A stretch of 31,716 bases of DNA from CAYMJM01 sp964391325 (GTDB lineage Bacteria > Patescibacteriota > Dojkabacteria > B142 > JAFGMG01): assembly GCA_964391325.1 (NCBI GenBank), contig CAYMJM010000009.1, forward strand, positions 1 through 31,716, given 5' to 3'. Below the pieces are notes generated by a model that worked only from the letters and a program-made list of their open reading frames with translations, was not told the DNA's origin and did no database searches. Below, piece after piece: positions 24,034-31,025 of the stretch; position 1 is the first letter of the stretch; every line of letters begins with the position of its first letter. A program made the translations under genes and the position numbers.

Positions 24034-24288
24034 TTAATCTGCGTACGGAGAAATTATACATGTTGCATTATGGTTACACTCTCTACAAGCGAAGCCTGCT
24101 ACTTCCACTAAAGCATTTACCATTCCATTCCGCACGAAAGCCTTTACTTCGATACCTGGTTTCAATTGACAACCGTCAGGTACAGGGACAAAAGACTCAC
24201 ATGTGATACCTTGCCCATTGTGAAATGAGACTGAGGCTCCAGATCCATTAGTGTTAATAGCTTCAACTGTTAAAGGTACTTCATTCAT
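24034..24288 (-). CDS. Small protein, possible OB/TRAM-like fold
   Basis: This 84-aa protein has five or so short strands (VPLTVEAINTNGSGASVSF, ITCESFVPVP, IEVKAFVRNGMVNALVEV) in an order that reminds me of OB or TRAM domains. The C-terminal tail CRECNHNATC could bind a metal. The match is weak, and a nucleic-acid binding role is inference. It starts at the ATG at 24288. The stop codon sits at the edge of repeat R9, so the last codons may be derived from the element. Confidence 0.5.
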   Translation of the reverse strand: MNEVPLTVEAINTNGSGASVSFHNGQGITCESFVPVPDGCQLKPGIEVKAFVRNGMVNALVEVAGFACRECNHNATCIISPYAD

Positions 24289-24317
24289 GAGAGGTAAGAA
24301 TAAAATATGTAAATAAA

Positions 24318-24977
24318 TTAGATTGGCTCTATTAGGTGCTCTCCACTACTGCTTGGTTTGTTAACTGCCATTGAAACTCTGTGTATATCAGTTTCTTCCT
24401 GTTTGTAAGGTGTTAATAGCTCTTTAAGCTGCTTCAATGTAGTACTATTGTTCAACCAATAAGACTCTGTGTTTTTTGACAGAATGACCGGCATTCTATC
24501 ATGAATCCTTTTTATTTTCTCATTTGGAGCTACAGTTAAAATTGTGTAGGTAGGAATTAATCCTCCTCTTGGATTACTCCAGTATTCATATATACCTGCA
24601 AAGCTTACGAAATCCTGATTTTTCAAGGTGACTGCATACGGGATGCTTCCTTCCTCCGTTTTTTCCCATTCATAAAATCCTGATGCCGGTACTAAACAAC
24701 GTTGAGCCTTAAAGGCTTTTTTAAAAGATGCTTTTATATCTATTGTCTCACTTCTGGCGTTTGCTAATTTGAGCCCATTCTTGGGGTCTTTGGCCCAGAA
24801 AGGAATAAATCCCCACTTTGCATGTATGATTTTATTTCTTTTTCGTTCATTAATGATAATTGGTTGAAAAGTAGCCGGTGAAATATTGTAGTCTGGTTTT
24901 ACAAGTTTGTCCATTGACTTCAGGTTGTACCTGTCAATGAAACTCAAATCTTTTTTTATGTAATATCTGTAACACAC
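24318..24977 (-). CDS. SRAP-domain protein (YedK/HMCES-type abasic-site shield)
   Basis: This 219-aa protein has all SRAP landmarks: catalytic Cys2 exposed after Met removal (MCYRY), N73 in LANARSET, E103 in GFYEWEK, and H159 in IHDRMPVIL. Also present are WGFIPFWAK and LVPASG. SRAP proteins form a thiazolidine cross-link with abasic sites in single-stranded DNA and so shield them during replication. Size and layout are as in E. coli YedK. The gene is monocistronic, 29 bp after the small 84-aa gene. Confidence 0.95.
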   Translation of the reverse strand: MCYRYYIKKDLSFIDRYNLKSMDKLVKPDYNISPATFQPIIINERKRNKIIHAKWGFIPFWAKDPKNGLKLANARSETIDIKASFKKAFKAQRCLVPASGFYEWEKTEEGSIPYAVTLKNQDFVSFAGIYEYWSNPRGGLIPTYTILTVAPNEKIKRIHDRMPVILSKNTESYWLNNSTTLKQLKELLTPYKQEETDIHRVSMAVNKPSSSGEHLIEPI

Positions 24978-25100
24978 TTTCTCGTAGGTGTAAATCTATA
25001 AAAACGATGTTAAATTACCATTGTCAAACTCAAATTTTTGCTTTTGTCTTAGAAACTTATTAATCTTGTAGTAAGACTGAATGGTGTTTGGATTAATACT

Positions 25101-25967
25101 TTACAATGATAACGCTGTCACGCTCGCAACAATTATAAGAATTCCGGTATATTGCAGTTTTGAAAGTTTTTCCTCCAAGACAAAATATGCCCATACCGCA
25201 GTCACCAAGGCAGCCGAATTTAAAGTTGCAATTATTACTCCGGTCCTTCCTTCTGTACTACTTGTTGCCCAAGTATACCCAGCCCAACCAATGACCTCTA
25301 GCAATCCTAAAAGAGATGTGAATGGCACTTTTTGTTTGGGAGGTAGTATAGTCTGTTTTCTAATGAGAAAGAATACTGAAAATAAAATTAATGCTGAGAA
25401 TAGCTTTATGAGTAGAAGCTTAATCTCCCAGCTTCCCCTTTCTGTAAAATTCCCGAGCAAAGGAAAATAGAGAGAATGAATTAGAGTTGTTGCTATAATC
25501 CAAGGGAAACCTTGAACTAAATCTCCTTGGTTAAAACCTTTTTTAAAAACATCTTCCCATCTTATACTTGTGAGTATTGCTCCCAGTACAATGAGGAGTA
25601 TAAAGCTAAAACTGCTGATATCTATTGTTTCTGATAAAACTATAACCGTAAACAATGTAGCAATAATTGGATAAGTACCACTAACAGCAGTAGCGACTGT
25701 TACATTGCTGACAGAAAATGTTTTATAGAGAACTAGATAAAGAATAACTTCGGCAACAGCGAATACAAAAGATAAAAGTAGAAGATTTGTGGTTACTCTT
25801 TCTGATGCTCCATTTAGTAATATGAATATTGACATAAAGAAAGCTCCTGAGAGAGTCGACATCATAAGGGTCTGAGGAATAGAGAGATTTGAAAGTGACC
25901 TTTTTATAACAACATTTGCTGTGCCAAATCCCAAGGCACTGGTAAGGGCTCCTACAATTCCTATCAT
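25101..25967 (-). CDS. EamA/DMT-family transporter
   Basis: The protein has ten hydrophobic helices of the drug/metabolite transporter superfamily, with the internal duplication of two EamA repeats. The first half begins at MIGIVGALTSALGFGTANVVIK; the second ends with a GILIIVASVTALSL helix. Family marks are VATAVSGTYPIIATLFTVIVLSETI (near residues 95-119) and the matched IATLNSAALVTAVWAYFVLEEKL in the second half. The substrate cannot be read; these export metabolites or take up amino acids. The frame is open to a TTG at 26015, but the ATG at 25967 begins at helix 1. It follows the ANT(6)-like gene by about 51 bp. Confidence 0.88.
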   Translation of the reverse strand: MIGIVGALTSALGFGTANVVIKRSLSNLSIPQTLMMSTLSGAFFMSIFILLNGASERVTTNLLLLSFVFAVAEVILYLVLYKTFSVSNVTVATAVSGTYPIIATLFTVIVLSETIDISSFSFILLIVLGAILTSIRWEDVFKKGFNQGDLVQGFPWIIATTLIHSLYFPLLGNFTERGSWEIKLLLIKLFSALILFSVFFLIRKQTILPPKQKVPFTSLLGLLEVIGWAGYTWATSSTEGRTGVIIATLNSAALVTAVWAYFVLEEKLSKLQYTGILIIVASVTALSL

Positions 25968-26018
25968 GAAAGTATTAGATGATTTTATAAAAAATTGTAT
26001 TAAGTCTACGATCAATTT

Positions 26019-26864
26019 CTATTTCAGAGCTTCTTTTTTTAGAATTGGAGTTACAAAGTTCTTTATATATTCTCCTACTTTTTCCGGATATTTGAACTTT
26101 AGGTTTTTGGCAGCTCTAGTGGAAATATCTTCAAACAGGTCCATTGTGTTTGCCAGTGCATCTAGGGAGTCTTCTCTGTCAAAGTGAGCAAAACACTCAT
26201 GTAACTTCTTCCATATATCTGGACTGACCCAATCCTCCATTCTGACTCCAAGGTATTTAACATCATAACTCCATTTATGTTTGCTCAATTCATACCATTC
26301 AATCATTTGCAGTAAGTACTCTTTTGTTGTCCAGTCTCTAAATTTTGCATGCCATAAATCATTTCTGTATAGGTATTTGGCAACATAATATACTTCAAGC
26401 CAGAACTTCTTTACTATTGAAACAAATTCTTCTTGTGTTGGCTTTTCTTTGATGGGAAATTCTATAGATATATCCTGCATTTGAGAAGTAAGGCCGGTTT
26501 TATCAACTAACACAATATACCCGCGTTTATATAGATCCGGTAGACTATTCCCATTTGTTAAAAGTTTTAATTCGGTAACTGGCTGGAAAGTAAAGTCAAC
26601 TTTGCGTCCTTCTTCGAAAATTATAGTTTGAGTGGGATACTGATCTTCTAAATTTATTGTGATGTCCAGCCATACATCCTCAATCTCAGCAACCCAATCG
26701 TGTTGTTCCATAAAAGAATCAATACTATCTGAGAAGACTGACAAGTCTAAGTCAGAAAAAAAGTCGACTTTAGCATTCTGCGCATAAGAGCCGGTAAGAA
26801 TTAAGCTTTCTACCAGTGAGTGCTGCTTACCCCATTCTATAAGTTTATCAAGTATTTCCTGCAT
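26019..26864 (-). CDS. ANT(6)-like aminoglycoside adenylyltransferase-family protein
   Basis: This 281-aa nucleotidyltransferase has the polymerase-beta-like core. LILTGSYAQNAKVDFFSDLDLSVF gives G25-S26 and the two catalytic Asp D38 and D40; RKVDFTF gives D90 as the third. The C-terminal helical domain has FWLEVYYVAKYLYRNDLWHAKFRDW, a signature of the AadK/AadE streptomycin 6-adenylyltransferase group (given in short as WLEVYYVAKYLYRNDLW). The position of residues fits, but ANT(6)-like proteins also occur in bacteria without resistance, so resistance is not asserted. Together with the downstream DMT transporter it could be a modification-plus-efflux pair, which is speculation. Confidence 0.82.
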   Translation of the reverse strand: MQEILDKLIEWGKQHSLVESLILTGSYAQNAKVDFFSDLDLSVFSDSIDSFMEQHDWVAEIEDVWLDITINLEDQYPTQTIIFEEGRKVDFTFQPVTELKLLTNGNSLPDLYKRGYIVLVDKTGLTSQMQDISIEFPIKEKPTQEEFVSIVKKFWLEVYYVAKYLYRNDLWHAKFRDWTTKEYLLQMIEWYELSKHKWSYDVKYLGVRMEDWVSPDIWKKLHECFAHFDREDSLDALANTMDLFEDISTRAAKNLKFKYPEKVGEYIKNFVTPILKKEALK

Positions 26865-26965
26865 TTCATAATAATTAATAGACTATGGTTATTATAAGAT
26901 AAGTTAATAAGAGAGTAAATTTATTTAAATTGTTATGATTTTATCATGAAAAAAAGCTGGACATT

Positions 26966-27724
26966 TTATTTATTATCATCAACGAAAAACTCATAACCGC
27001 CTATTAAGGCGGGTGTAGAAAATAAATACCAGACCAAGGCGTCATCTACTGGAAATATATTTCCAAAAAGTTCAATAGGCAGTAAATAGTCCCCAGGCCA
27101 CCACCAGTGTCCTAACTTCAAGGATATCATTTCGTGTATAAAGAATATTAAACCGAAAAAAACAGTTGGTAAAACAATTTTTGGTATAAGATTTGGATTG
27201 AAAAATAGGATTAGTATAGCTGGCAATAAAATTCCAATACCTATAAGCCAATAGTTAATGGCAAAAAGCTCTCTATGCAAAGCGAATCCTGTATATACAA
27301 TTATAGATAAAGCTATATACAGTGCTACTAGAATTTTGAATTTTTTCGAAATTTTGATACTTTTATCTTTGTCTACAAAATATTCGTAAAAGCACAGTGG
27401 CCAGAAAAAGTTAAAGAAAGCATAAATTAGGTTTTCTATTGGTGCGGTCCCGAACAGCCGTGGTAATATGGACTGAACATCCCAGGCATCTGCAAGTCTG
27501 GCAACGAGTTCTATGGGAGGAGCAAACAGTATAACTGTTATTATAGAAAACCAAAGAATTTTACTTCTAGATTTTTGTACCCAATAGTAGTTGATCAAGC
27601 TAGGAGGCAAATATACAATAAACAAGTTTGCCAGATAAGGCGGCTTAACTATGTATACAAAGATAACAGCGGAAATTACGTATATAAAAAGTCCGGCAAG
27701 TTGTAACTTTTTTTTCTTTGGCAT
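26966..27724 (-). CDS. Polytopic membrane protein, lycopene-cyclase-domain-like
   Basis: This 252-aa protein has seven or so hydrophobic segments. PIENLIYAFFNFFWPLCFYEYF and the later WWPGDYLLPIEL...PVDDALVWYLF are like the acidic PxE(E) motifs of heterodimeric CrtYc/CrtYd lycopene cyclases and related lycopene-cyclase-domain proteins. Two such motifs in one chain resemble fused cyclases. No other carotenoid gene is in the window, so a role in isoprenoid chemistry is unproven. It starts at the ATG at 27724 and is about 100 bp upstream of the ANT(6)-like gene on the same strand. Confidence 0.6.
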   Translation of the reverse strand: MPKKKKLQLAGLFIYVISAVIFVYIVKPPYLANLFIVYLPPSLINYYWVQKSRSKILWFSIITVILFAPPIELVARLADAWDVQSILPRLFGTAPIENLIYAFFNFFWPLCFYEYFVDKDKSIKISKKFKILVALYIALSIIVYTGFALHRELFAINYWLIGIGILLPAILILFFNPNLIPKIVLPTVFFGLIFFIHEMISLKLGHWWWPGDYLLPIELFGNIFPVDDALVWYLFSTPALIGGYEFFVDDNK

Positions 27725-27778
27725 GAAGCTATTCTAGCTGTATCTTGTTTAGACTGCAATGCAGCTTCCTTTTAGGCA

Positions 27779-28456
27779 TTAGGCTGTCAATGTCCAGAGA
27801 ATCTGGTTTTCTCGCGGTAGAAATAACGTGTGGGTAGTTGGCATCTCCAAGCTTCTGAGTCTAAAATCTTGTATTCTACCTAAGGGGATACCGAGCTCTA
27901 CTAACAACTTTGTAACGTGCCATTGAGTTAGAACATTATCTAAAAATTCTTTCGGTAATTCTGGATTAATGCTTAACATAAACTCAGCGGCCCATCTCAT
28001 AAAGTCATCAGGTGAGTCCAGTGAGGCGCTTTTTATCTCCGCTGCACAATAATTCTGTCCGAATAGGCAGGCTTGTGGATGCTGTGTAGATGCAATTAGT
28101 TCTTGTGCTTTATAATAAAATTCCATAAAAGCTCTCTCCTCCTCCATCCATCCCTGCATGTCGGCCATCATTAGTTTTCCTTTTGTAGGAGGTTCTTGAA
28201 ATCTTAGCAAATAATCAGTTATATCCGCAGGGGTCGCTAGGGATAAATGAGTGATGAGTGTCGCCACATCTCCTTTGATATATGCAATTAAACACGGTCC
28301 GGCACCACCTGCATCTATAGAAGTTTCATTTCCTACTGTAAGTAACTCATCCATGTCTAAAACATTCTCGCACCCTTGTGATCTCTTGTAATAGTCAGAT
28401 GGTTGAATGAAATCAACTTCAATTAATGGTTGTGGTGGAGATAGTGTTTCCGGCAT
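27779..28456 (-). CDS. Unknown protein with a CheD-like Cys/His segment
   Basis: This 225-aa protein has SIDAGGAGPCLIAYI at residues 46-60, then VATLITHLSLATPADI at 64-79. C55 and H70 are spaced as in CheD/CNF-type deamidases (GLGSC...H) and as in the 106-aa protein at 20741, and both continue with PADI/SAADI. The Thr six residues before the Cys is replaced by Ala, so catalysis is less certain here. The remaining ~140 residues are helical (MEEERAFMEFYYKAQELIAS) and unlike CheD. The start is the ATG at 28456, close to the divergent nucleotidyltransferase promoter. Confidence 0.6.
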   Translation of the reverse strand: MPETLSPPQPLIEVDFIQPSDYYKRSQGCENVLDMDELLTVGNETSIDAGGAGPCLIAYIKGDVATLITHLSLATPADITDYLLRFQEPPTKGKLMMADMQGWMEEERAFMEFYYKAQELIASTQHPQACLFGQNYCAAEIKSASLDSPDDFMRWAAEFMLSINPELPKEFLDNVLTQWHVTKLLVELGIPLGRIQDFRLRSLEMPTTHTLFLPRENQILWTLTA

Positions 28457-28518
28457 TGAATTTACAAAAACATAAATTGACTGTTTATTATACTAATCTT
28501 TTGGATAACTATATTTAT

Positions 28519-28535
28519 TGATATAATAATTATAT
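28519..28535 (+). promoter_or_regulatory. Palindromic extended -10 box (second copy)
   Basis: TGATATAAT at 28519-28527 is an extended -10, within a perfect 15-bp palindrome ATATAATAATTATAT at 28521-28535. It is 19/20 identical to the box at 21555. Only about 16 bases would lie between the expected start of transcription and the TTG codon, so the 5' leader would be very short. Confidence 0.55.
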
Positions 28536-28549
28536 ATTATTATTATTGC

Positions 28550-29296
28550 TTGAACAATCCCGAATTTCCGGATTTTAATCTGGAAAAAGCAAATAAACAA
28601 TTATGTATAATTGCTAATAGCTTACGTGATGCTTCTCGGTTAGATGGATTTGATTACACTATGATCGTTTATGGAAGCATGGCAAATAGTTCTATGTATG
28701 CTGGGTCGGATATTGATGTTTTGGTTTTGATTGAGAAAGACTGTCAAAGACATGCAATGGATGTGATTATCAATTCTGTGGATACCAGGCTTGCCCTTAG
28801 TCGGACTAAAGCGCCGGACGTCTCTTTCACTGTGCTTCCGTTTTCCTATTATATGGTCCATCCAGGATTTCAGACTTATGTGTCTCATGGTTCATACATA
28901 TATGCTGCTTCTTACCCTACTCTTATGTCTCTCAATCCATGCCTTGATTTAGAGAATTACGTTTCTAGTTACTACATTAATGGATATTTAGTTGAAGACC
29001 TATGTCACCTCACCGCCAGTTTCCTGAACGGTGAAGCCAATTATTTAAATACAGCTAAATTACACAAGTACTATAAGAGACTTGCTGCAGCATTGGGAAA
29101 AGACTTATGCGAGGAGGATATTCCTATAGAGCACAGCCAAGCCCTTTCCGAGTTGCTATCATATGCTCAGCAGTTGCTGCTGAAGTGGGAGCAAGAGGAC
29201 TATATTAGAAGACTTTTTGAACAGGATTATGGCCGAATGCCAGATTACATGGGGTGTATAGATTTGCTGAAGGACGGTTTAAATGCTAAGGGATGA
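28550..29296 (+). CDS. Nucleotidyltransferase-fold protein
   Basis: This 248-aa protein has the minimal polymerase-beta-like nucleotidyltransferase core: VYGSMANSSMYAGSDIDVLVL at residues ~40-60 gives G42-S43, D54 and D56, and D90 in APDVSFTVLP is the likely third metal ligand. The C-terminal ~150 residues are helical. This pattern is shared by MNT toxins, Cas-like and kanamycin-type nucleotidyltransferases; no HEPN-like antitoxin or toxin partner is adjacent, so a toxin-antitoxin call is not supported. The start is TTG at 28550 with a near-leaderless transcript; the codon for residue 1 is uncertain. Confidence 0.75.
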   Translation: MNNPEFPDFNLEKANKQLCIIANSLRDASRLDGFDYTMIVYGSMANSSMYAGSDIDVLVLIEKDCQRHAMDVIINSVDTRLALSRTKAPDVSFTVLPFSYYMVHPGFQTYVSHGSYIYAASYPTLMSLNPCLDLENYVSSYYINGYLVEDLCHLTASFLNGEANYLNTAKLHKYYKRLAAALGKDLCEEDIPIEHSQALSELLSYAQQLLLKWEQEDYIRRLFEQDYGRMPDYMGCIDLLKDGLNAKG

Positions 29297-29315
29297 TTAA
29301 CTTGTAAATATTAAA

Positions 29316-29813
29316 CTACTTAACTGCGTTTTCATCGCTGAGAATGTTATGTGGGTCAGAAAACCTTAAATAAAATCCCCATGGATCAAGGACTCTAAAA
29401 TCGCGAACTCCCCAAGGTCTTACTTGTAACTTTTCGCATATTATACCCATATTTTTTACTCTCCTATATAGAGGTTCTAGATCTTTGACCAGCAAGACCA
29501 GCTCAACACCAAAACCCTTCGGTGTGTCAGAAGAAAACCTGCTAAAATAATCATGTTGATAAATATCTTCGTTCCCACCCCAAAAACAAATGACGTTATT
29601 TTCTAATTTCATAACTAGGTATCCTTTAAACCCGTCAGAAAATCTTTCCCATACAACTTCAAAGCCTAGTTTAATATAAAAGCTTTTTGTTTTTTTAAAA
29701 TCTGAAACATGTAATTCGACCATACAGAATAGGCTGGCTGGTGTACTAGATTGGCTTGTGGATCTTGATAACTGAGATGTGTGATAGCTTTGCTTCTTTT
29801 TGTTAGTTGTCAT
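29316..29813 (-). CDS. VOC-superfamily (glyoxalase/bleomycin-resistance-type) protein
   Basis: The C-terminal 135 residues form one VOC domain with paired betaalphabetabetabeta modules: MVELHVSDFKKTKSFYIKLGFEVVWE, then FGVELVLLVKDLEPLYRRVKNMG and RDFRVLDPWGFYLRFSDP. Likely metal ligands are H (VELHVSD) and E residues in later strands. The first ~30 residues are a Ser/Thr/Gln-rich low-complexity leader, so the true start may be the ATG at 29723 rather than 29813. Family members bind metal and act on small molecules or antibiotics. A bleomycin-like sequestration role is possible but unproven. Confidence 0.78.
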   Translation of the reverse strand: MTTNKKKQSYHTSQLSRSTSQSSTPASLFCMVELHVSDFKKTKSFYIKLGFEVVWERFSDGFKGYLVMKLENNVICFWGGNEDIYQHDYFSRFSSDTPKGFGVELVLLVKDLEPLYRRVKNMGIICEKLQVRPWGVRDFRVLDPWGFYLRFSDPHNILSDENAVK

Positions 29814-29953
29814 ATTTTTATAGCAATCTGGTGCGCGCAATTTTTTATTTGAATTGTTCCTTCTGTAAGCTTTGGTAGGTTCATTTTACTAAATTAATTC
29901 AAGTATACCCAAATAACGAAGAGAGATTATTAGGCGAATGGTACTTTTTATTG

Positions 29954-30238
29954 CTAGAAACTCAACGAGAATGCGATAAGAAATAGTATTGGTATATAGA
30001 TTAAAGCAATAGTGATTAGCACCTTTTCGAACCTCGAAATGTTCTTGAAAATATATTTAGGGATTAATACAACTAAAATGATTTCAAAAATTATAGTGTT
30101 AACCATCGCCCAGTGATATAAGTACTCCAGCCATAGGGGGAAATTTGGAATATCTTCTTCAGTGTTTCCTATCTTATCCAACACTGTCGGGACTCCCAAT
30201 AGATCCTGAGTAATATCCTTTAAAAAATGCAGTAACAC
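29954..30238 (-). CDS. Small two-helix membrane protein, start abnormal
   Basis: The 94-aa protein beginning with GTG at 30238 has hydrophobic stretches at its start and at about residues 46-60 and 75-92, with an amphipathic middle. The reading frame continues upstream without a stop to about 30345, adding a basic stretch and TSAIVFILVLLHFL, which would complete the first membrane helix. No ATG, GTG or TTG is available further upstream in that segment, so the natural start may be a non-standard codon or the gene may be a remnant. No family recognised. Confidence 0.5.
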   Translation of the reverse strand: MLLHFLKDITQDLLGVPTVLDKIGNTEEDIPNFPLWLEYLYHWAMVNTIIFEIILVVLIPKYIFKNISRFEKVLITIALIYIPILFLIAFSLSF

Positions 30239-30337
30239 CAGGATAAATACTATTGCTGAAGTTGCCTTCTTTGCTTTAATGATCTGTCGACTCTTTTTGA
30301 TATTATTTATAATGATAAGTTTTATTTTTATAAGTTA

Positions 30338-30565
30338 TTAATTTGTTTTTAACATTTCTTTAATAACTCGATCTAATTCATTATGTTTAGATTCCAAAAT
30401 TTCTTCATCTCTAAGTAATTTTTTATACTTATTTAAGGGGGCTCTGTGTTTGTACTTATTAAGTGTCTCACGTGAGATTTTAAGTTGTTTAGAGATTCCC
30501 TTAATTGAAGGTGCAATACTGGGGTAGATGTCGTTAATTCTTAACAGTAAGGCTAATATTAACAT
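30338..30565 (-). CDS. Small HTH-like protein
   Basis: This 75-aa ORF has IKGISKQLKISRETLNKYKH at about residues 22-41, which looks like a helix-turn-helix of the kind found in phage or transposon regulators (helix 3 RETLNKYKH). It ends in a charged coiled helix. Upstream of its ATG the frame stays open for 21 codons (QKINIQ...KKDEKRA) without another start, so the N-terminus may be longer or lost. It is next to the tRNA cluster and the integrase boundary, consistent with debris of a past insertion, but that is inference. Confidence 0.45.
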   Translation of the reverse strand: MLILALLLRINDIYPSIAPSIKGISKQLKISRETLNKYKHRAPLNKYKKLLRDEEILESKHNELDRVIKEMLKTN

Positions 30566-30656
30566 AGCCCTTTTTTCATCTTTTTTAAAAGGTTGATTTT
30601 CGGATTGAATGTTTATTTTCTGGATGTCTTATTGCATTATATATTCGTTATATAAA

Positions 30657-30730
30657 TCGGAGCGACGGGACTTGAACCCATGACCTCGCGGTCCCAAACC
30701 GCGCGTTCTAGCCAACTGAACTACGCTCCG
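30657..30730 (-). tRNA. tRNA-Pro (anticodon TGG)
   Basis: This is a complete cloverleaf. The acceptor stem is CGGAGCG/CGCTCCG with discriminator A. The anticodon loop is TTTGGGA (TGG) on stem CGCGG/CCGCG, and the T loop is TTCAAGT. There is no encoded CCA; TTTATA follows. Confidence 0.93.
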
Positions 30731-30777
30731 ATCATGCCATCGCGTGCTGTGGAATTATAGCATTATTTTAGAGATTA

Positions 30778-30848
30778 TTGCGGGACATGGACTCGAACCA
30801 TGATCGACGGCTTCAAAGGCCGCTGTCCTACCATTAGACGATCCCGCA
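30778..30848 (-). tRNA. tRNA-Gln (anticodon TTG)
   Basis: The acceptor stem is TGCGGGA/TCCCGCA with discriminator A. The anticodon loop is CTTTGAA (TTG) on stem GCGGC/GCCGT, the D arm is GTCTAATGGTAGGAC, and the T loop is TTCGAGT. CCA is not encoded. Confidence 0.93.
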
Positions 30849-30930
30849 AATGCCTGATGCAGAAAAGCGTCCAATTATACCAATAATAAAACCTCTACTC
30901 AATTAGTTAGCCTGTTTTTGGTTAAAGTAT

Positions 30931-30936
30931 TATAAT
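30931..30936 (+). promoter_or_regulatory. -10 box of tRNA-Pro(CGG)
   Basis: A perfect TATAAT lies 12 bp ahead of the tRNA 5' end, right for a tRNA promoter. A -35 is not clear. Confidence 0.4.
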
Positions 30937-30948
30937 ATGTTCTGAAAG

Positions 30949-31025
30949 CGGGATATAGTTCAATTGGCTAGAACGTACGCTTCGGGTGCGTAAGGCTCCC
31001 GGTTCAAGTCCGGGTATCCCGACCA
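30949..31025 (+). tRNA. tRNA-Pro (anticodon CGG), with encoded CCA
   Basis: The acceptor stem is CGGGATA/TATCCCG with discriminator A and an encoded CCA at 31023-31025. The anticodon loop is TTCGGGT (CGG) on stem TACGC/GCGTA, and the T arm is CCCGG-TTCAAGT-CCGGG. It is the only one of the three tRNAs that encodes CCA, which fits a 3' end rebuilt by an integrated element. The recombinase reading frame on the opposite strand ends inside it. Confidence 0.93.
31004..31025. mobile_element. Likely left attachment site (attL) at tRNA-Pro(CGG)
   Basis: The 3' 22 bp of the tRNA, from the T loop to CCA, are also the last codons of the large serine recombinase on the minus strand. Integrated elements commonly place their recombinase next to a tRNA 3' end that serves as attB, so this is the probable core of the left junction. 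The matching right site (attR) would lie beyond the window. Confidence 0.55.

Noticed and set aside
23988..24206. Open frame of 72 codons on the plus strand
   Set aside because: It lies in repeat R9 and antisense to the 84-aa gene; no protein-like features.
28550..29296. MNT-type toxin-antitoxin module
   Set aside because: The nucleotidyltransferase core is present, but no HEPN-like partner is adjacent and the neighbours are a VOC protein and a divergent unrelated gene.
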